DNA from: Clostridia bacterium
Lineage (GTDB): Bacteria; Bacillota; Clostridia; Lachnospirales; WQUN01
DNA: 8,222 nucleotides
NCBI GenBank assembly: GCA_025997155.1
Contig: BNUF01000100.1
Location: 1-8,222, forward strand
Reading direction: 5' to 3'
Shown here: piece after piece, positions 6,073-8,222 of the stretch
Position numbering within the stretch: the first letter of the stretch is position 1
Layout of the letters: each line of letters begins with the position of its first letter
Made by a program: the position numbers and the translations under genes
The notes under the pieces: model-generated
Databases searched by the model: none
What the model was told of the DNA's origin: nothing
What the model saw: the letters and a program-made list of their open reading frames with translations, nothing else

Positions 6073-6755
6073 GCCACAAAGAGCTTAATCCGGCAAAAAA
6101 GCAACTGCTAATCATAGTCTCCGCCCTCATATTCGTCCTTGTGACCGTTGAAATCGTACAGGCGGTCGTGCTTATGAAAGATATAAGCGGAGCGTTCGAG
6201 GGGACGATTCGCCAGTACGGCGACAAGAGTCTCAAGGACGCGACGCAAACGGCGGTGAGTGTCGTGCAAATGTACTATGAGCGGTATCTGGACGGCAAAA
6301 TCACCTATGACGAGATGAAAGAGGACGCGAAAGAGGCGGTCATTAGTATTCGGTACGACGACGGCGACGGCTATTGCTGGATAGACGACGGAAACTATAT
6401 TTGTATCGCGCACCCGAATACCAAATTCATCGGATTGGACAGGTACAACACCCACGACGATAATCGGGTTTATTTTATTCGGGAAATCATCAAGGCGGGG
6501 GATTCGGGCGGCGGGTTCACGGAATTTGAGTTCCCGCGCCTGAAAACGAACGGCGACTACGGCAAACGCGCATATACGCTCAAGTTCGCGCCGCTTAACT
6601 GGTACATTTCGACGGGGGAATACACCGACGACATAGACGCGCAAGTCGACGTCGCGAACAAAATAGCGCGGGACGGATTGGTCAAGATTATTTCGGTTAT
6701 AGCGATTGTCGGTTTGGTAATGATTCTTGATAAGATTAAGGATATTTTTTCATAG
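6069..6755 (+). CDS. Stand-alone membrane protein with extracellular single Cache (sCache_2-like) domain
   Basis: The 228-aa protein has an N-terminal membrane helix (about 13-35, LLIIVSALIFVLVTVEIVQA), an outward-facing sensor domain (about 37-200) and a second helix (about 204-220), leaving only about 8 cytoplasmic residues (DKIKDIFS). The sensor shows the sCache_2 pattern: YCWIDD with Trp104, IAHP with His115-Pro116, a Gly-rich GGGFTEFEFPR strand region, then NWYISTGEYTDDID with Trp178 and Gly183. Domains of this type sense small organic ligands, often carboxylates, and normally feed a chemoreceptor, kinase or cyclase. No HAMP, methyl-accepting, kinase or GGDEF domain is present, and the stop codon is genuine in this reading: an AAGGAG site and the next gene follow at once. 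It begins by ATGA overlap with the XRE-cupin gene, so the two are translationally coupled. How it passes a signal on is unknown. Confidence 0.85.
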   Translation: MSHKELNPAKKQLLIIVSALIFVLVTVEIVQAVVLMKDISGAFEGTIRQYGDKSLKDATQTAVSVVQMYYERYLDGKITYDEMKEDAKEAVISIRYDDGDGYCWIDDGNYICIAHPNTKFIGLDRYNTHDDNRVYFIREIIKAGDSGGGFTEFEFPRLKTNGDYGKRAYTLKFAPLNWYISTGEYTDDIDAQVDVANKIARDGLVKIISVIAIVGLVMILDKIKDIFS

Positions 6756-6771
6756 ATTAAGGAGATGAGTT

Positions 6772-8222
6772 ATGCCTATTTACGAAAAGTTTATAGGAAT
6801 GAACCGCGACGACTGCAAAAGTTTGGACGAACTCAGAAAAAACTATAAATTGACATATGAGGATAATTTCAACTTCGCGTATGACGTTATCGACGTTATC
6901 GCGGAAGAAAACCCCGATAAAACCGCGCTCGTTTGGGTCGGCGCGGACGACTCCGAAAAGGTTATCTCCTTCGGCGAAATGAAGGAGTACAGTAACAAGG
7001 CGGCGAATTACCTCTCCTCTTTGGGGATAAAAAAAGGCGACTTCGTACTGCTGGTACTCAAACGGAGTTATATTTTCTGGTACACGGTTATGGCGCTTCA
7101 CAAAATCGGGGCGGTCGCCGTACCCGCGACGCACCTGCTACTTAAAAAAGATTATGTTTACCGCTGCAACGCCGCCGGGATAAAAATGGCGATAATTACA
7201 GGCGACGGCGATTGCGCGGAGAATTTCGGCGACTCGCAAACCGAGTGCCCGACTGTCGAAATCAAGGCGATTACAAAACGCGAAAAAGACGGATGGCTTA
7301 GCTTTGAAAAGGGAGTCGAGGCGGCGAGCGGCGAGTGGGAACGCGTAGAGACAAAAGCTTCCGATACAATGCTTGTGGCGTTTTCGTCAGGCACGACGGG
7401 CTACCCCAAAATGGTTACGCACGATTTCACGTATCCGCTGGGGCATCTGGCGACTGGTATTTTCTGGCACAGAGTGGTTGACGGAGGTTTGCATTTCACA
7501 ATTTCGGACACTGGATGGCTAAAAGCTCTTTGGGGAAAAATGTACGGTCAATGGCTGGGCGAGACCGCCAACTTCGTATATGATTTCGACAGATTCAAAG
7601 GCGCGGATATTCTGGAAAAATTGCAGAAGTATAAGGTGACGACATTCTGCGCGCCCCCGACTATGTACAGGTTTATGCTGCTTGAGGACGTATCGTCGTA
7701 TGATTTGTCGTCAATCAAACATTGCTGTACGGCGGGCGAGGCGTTAAATCAGGATATTTTTAACAAATGGAAAGAACTGACAGGACTTTCGATATACGAG
7801 GGCTTCGGGCAATCCGAGACCACCGTATGCTGCGGTGTGCTTTACCCGTATTCCAATCCGAAACCAGGCGCAATGGGCTTGCCTGTTCCCGGGTACGATA
7901 TTTTCATATCAGATGAAGACGGAAAAGAGAGGGCGGCGGGCGTTTCGGGCGAAATCTGCATACGGGCAAAAGAGCGGCGTCCTGAAGGCCTGCACGTCGG
8001 CTACTACAAAAATACAGAGGCGACAGAGGCGTGTTTCCATGGCGGAATCTACCACACGGGCGACATTGCCTACCGAGACGAACACGGATACTTTTGGTAT
8101 GTCGGACGCAATGACGATATTATAAAATCGTCGGGCTACCGTATCGGTCCTTTCGAGGTCGAAAGCGTCATCGTGGAGCACCCCGCCGTACTGGAAGTCG
8201 CCGTGACGGGCGTTCCCGACCC
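6772..8222 (+). CDS. AMP-forming acyl-CoA synthetase, medium-chain/acetyl type (3' partial)
   Basis: The visible 483 residues belong to the ANL superfamily; the enzyme activates a carboxylic acid with ATP and CoA to acyl-CoA, AMP and PPi. The phosphate loop is FSSGTTGYPK (204-213), the A5 motif YEGFGQSETT (342-351), the A7 motif YHTGDIAYRDEHGYF (from 427) with Asp431, and the hinge GRNDDIIKSSGYRIGPFEVES (from 445). The SSGYRIGPFEVES form is typical of medium-chain acyl-CoA synthetases, whereas true acetyl-CoA synthetases usually have SGHRxGTxE. The window ends inside the C-terminal domain, so the catalytic lysine of A10 (about 65-70 residues on) cannot be seen. ATG 6772 follows AAGGAGATGA (6759-6768). 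It lies 16 bp behind the Cache gene in the same operon as the 2-oxoacid oxidoreductase, which uses or makes acyl-CoA. A branched-chain or aryl acid is a plausible substrate, but that is inference. Confidence 0.93.
   Translation, partial: MPIYEKFIGMNRDDCKSLDELRKNYKLTYEDNFNFAYDVIDVIAEENPDKTALVWVGADDSEKVISFGEMKEYSNKAANYLSSLGIKKGDFVLLVLKRSYIFWYTVMALHKIGAVAVPATHLLLKKDYVYRCNAAGIKMAIITGDGDCAENFGDSQTECPTVEIKAITKREKDGWLSFEKGVEAASGEWERVETKASDTMLVAFSSGTTGYPKMVTHDFTYPLGHLATGIFWHRVVDGGLHFTISDTGWLKALWGKMYGQWLGETANFVYDFDRFKGADILEKLQKYKVTTFCAPPTMYRFMLLEDVSSYDLSSIKHCCTAGEALNQDIFNKWKELTGLSIYEGFGQSETTVCCGVLYPYSNPKPGAMGLPVPGYDIFISDEDGKERAAGVSGEICIRAKERRPEGLHVGYYKNTEATEACFHGGIYHTGDIAYRDEHGYFWYVGRNDDIIKSSGYRIGPFEVESVIVEHPAVLEVAVTGVPD

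Noticed and set aside
5518..6644. Minus-strand frames of 168 and 178 codons opposite the regulator and Cache genes
   Set aside because: Compositionally odd translations without domains, lying opposite well-supported genes.
7835..8181. Short frames on both strands within the acyl-CoA synthetase
   Set aside because: They lie inside the continuous synthetase frame that carries the A7 and hinge motifs.

Overview
The window reads as chromosomal DNA of an endospore-forming, anaerobic member of the Clostridia (Firmicutes). It starts inside spoIIGA-sigE, the mother-cell sporulation protease and sigma-factor pair. It continues with an oxygen-sensitive class I (4Fe-4S) fumarate hydratase subunit and a four-subunit ferredoxin-dependent 2-oxoacid oxidoreductase. 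All supported genes lie on the + strand, GC content looks intermediate, and codon use (much GCG, GGG, CCC and CGC beside AAA and ATA) is uniform. I see no mobile element, CRISPR array, tRNA or rRNA. Genus or family cannot be set from this sequence.

Layout. (1) 1-1469: the 3' part of spoIIGA, then full-length pro-sigma-E. sigG, which usually follows sigE, is not the next gene. (2) 1466-2628: a sigma-A-like promoter overlapping the sigE stop codon, a small two-helix membrane protein of DUF4321 type, and the fumarate hydratase alpha subunit. No beta-subunit gene follows. (3) 2638-2882: a promoter, a 49-residue orphan protein and a strong Rho-independent terminator, which look like a compact single-gene transcription unit. 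(4) 2884-8222: a tightly packed operon of seven genes. It encodes a 2x[4Fe-4S] ferredoxin subunit, an alpha subunit (VorB/KorA type), a TPP-binding beta subunit, a gamma subunit, an XRE-cupin regulator, a stand-alone membrane Cache sensor and an AMP-forming acyl-CoA synthetase cut by the window end.

Working together. The 2-oxoacid oxidoreductase interconverts a 2-oxoacid plus CoA with acyl-CoA, CO2 and reduced ferredoxin. The acyl-CoA synthetase links the same acyl-CoA to the free carboxylic acid. The pair could therefore turn environmental (branched or aromatic) short acids into 2-oxoacids by reductive carboxylation, or run the other way during amino-acid fermentation. The regulator and Cache genes between them suggest that the acid or a related metabolite is sensed. 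This functional reading is inference; the gene families themselves are clear.

The most interesting observation is the Cache-domain protein without any output domain, overlapping the XRE-cupin regulator by ATGA inside this operon. Other points worth checking are the missing sigG and fumarate hydratase beta neighbours, the 49-aa orphan unit, and a repeated ATGATAT element at the putative operon promoter.
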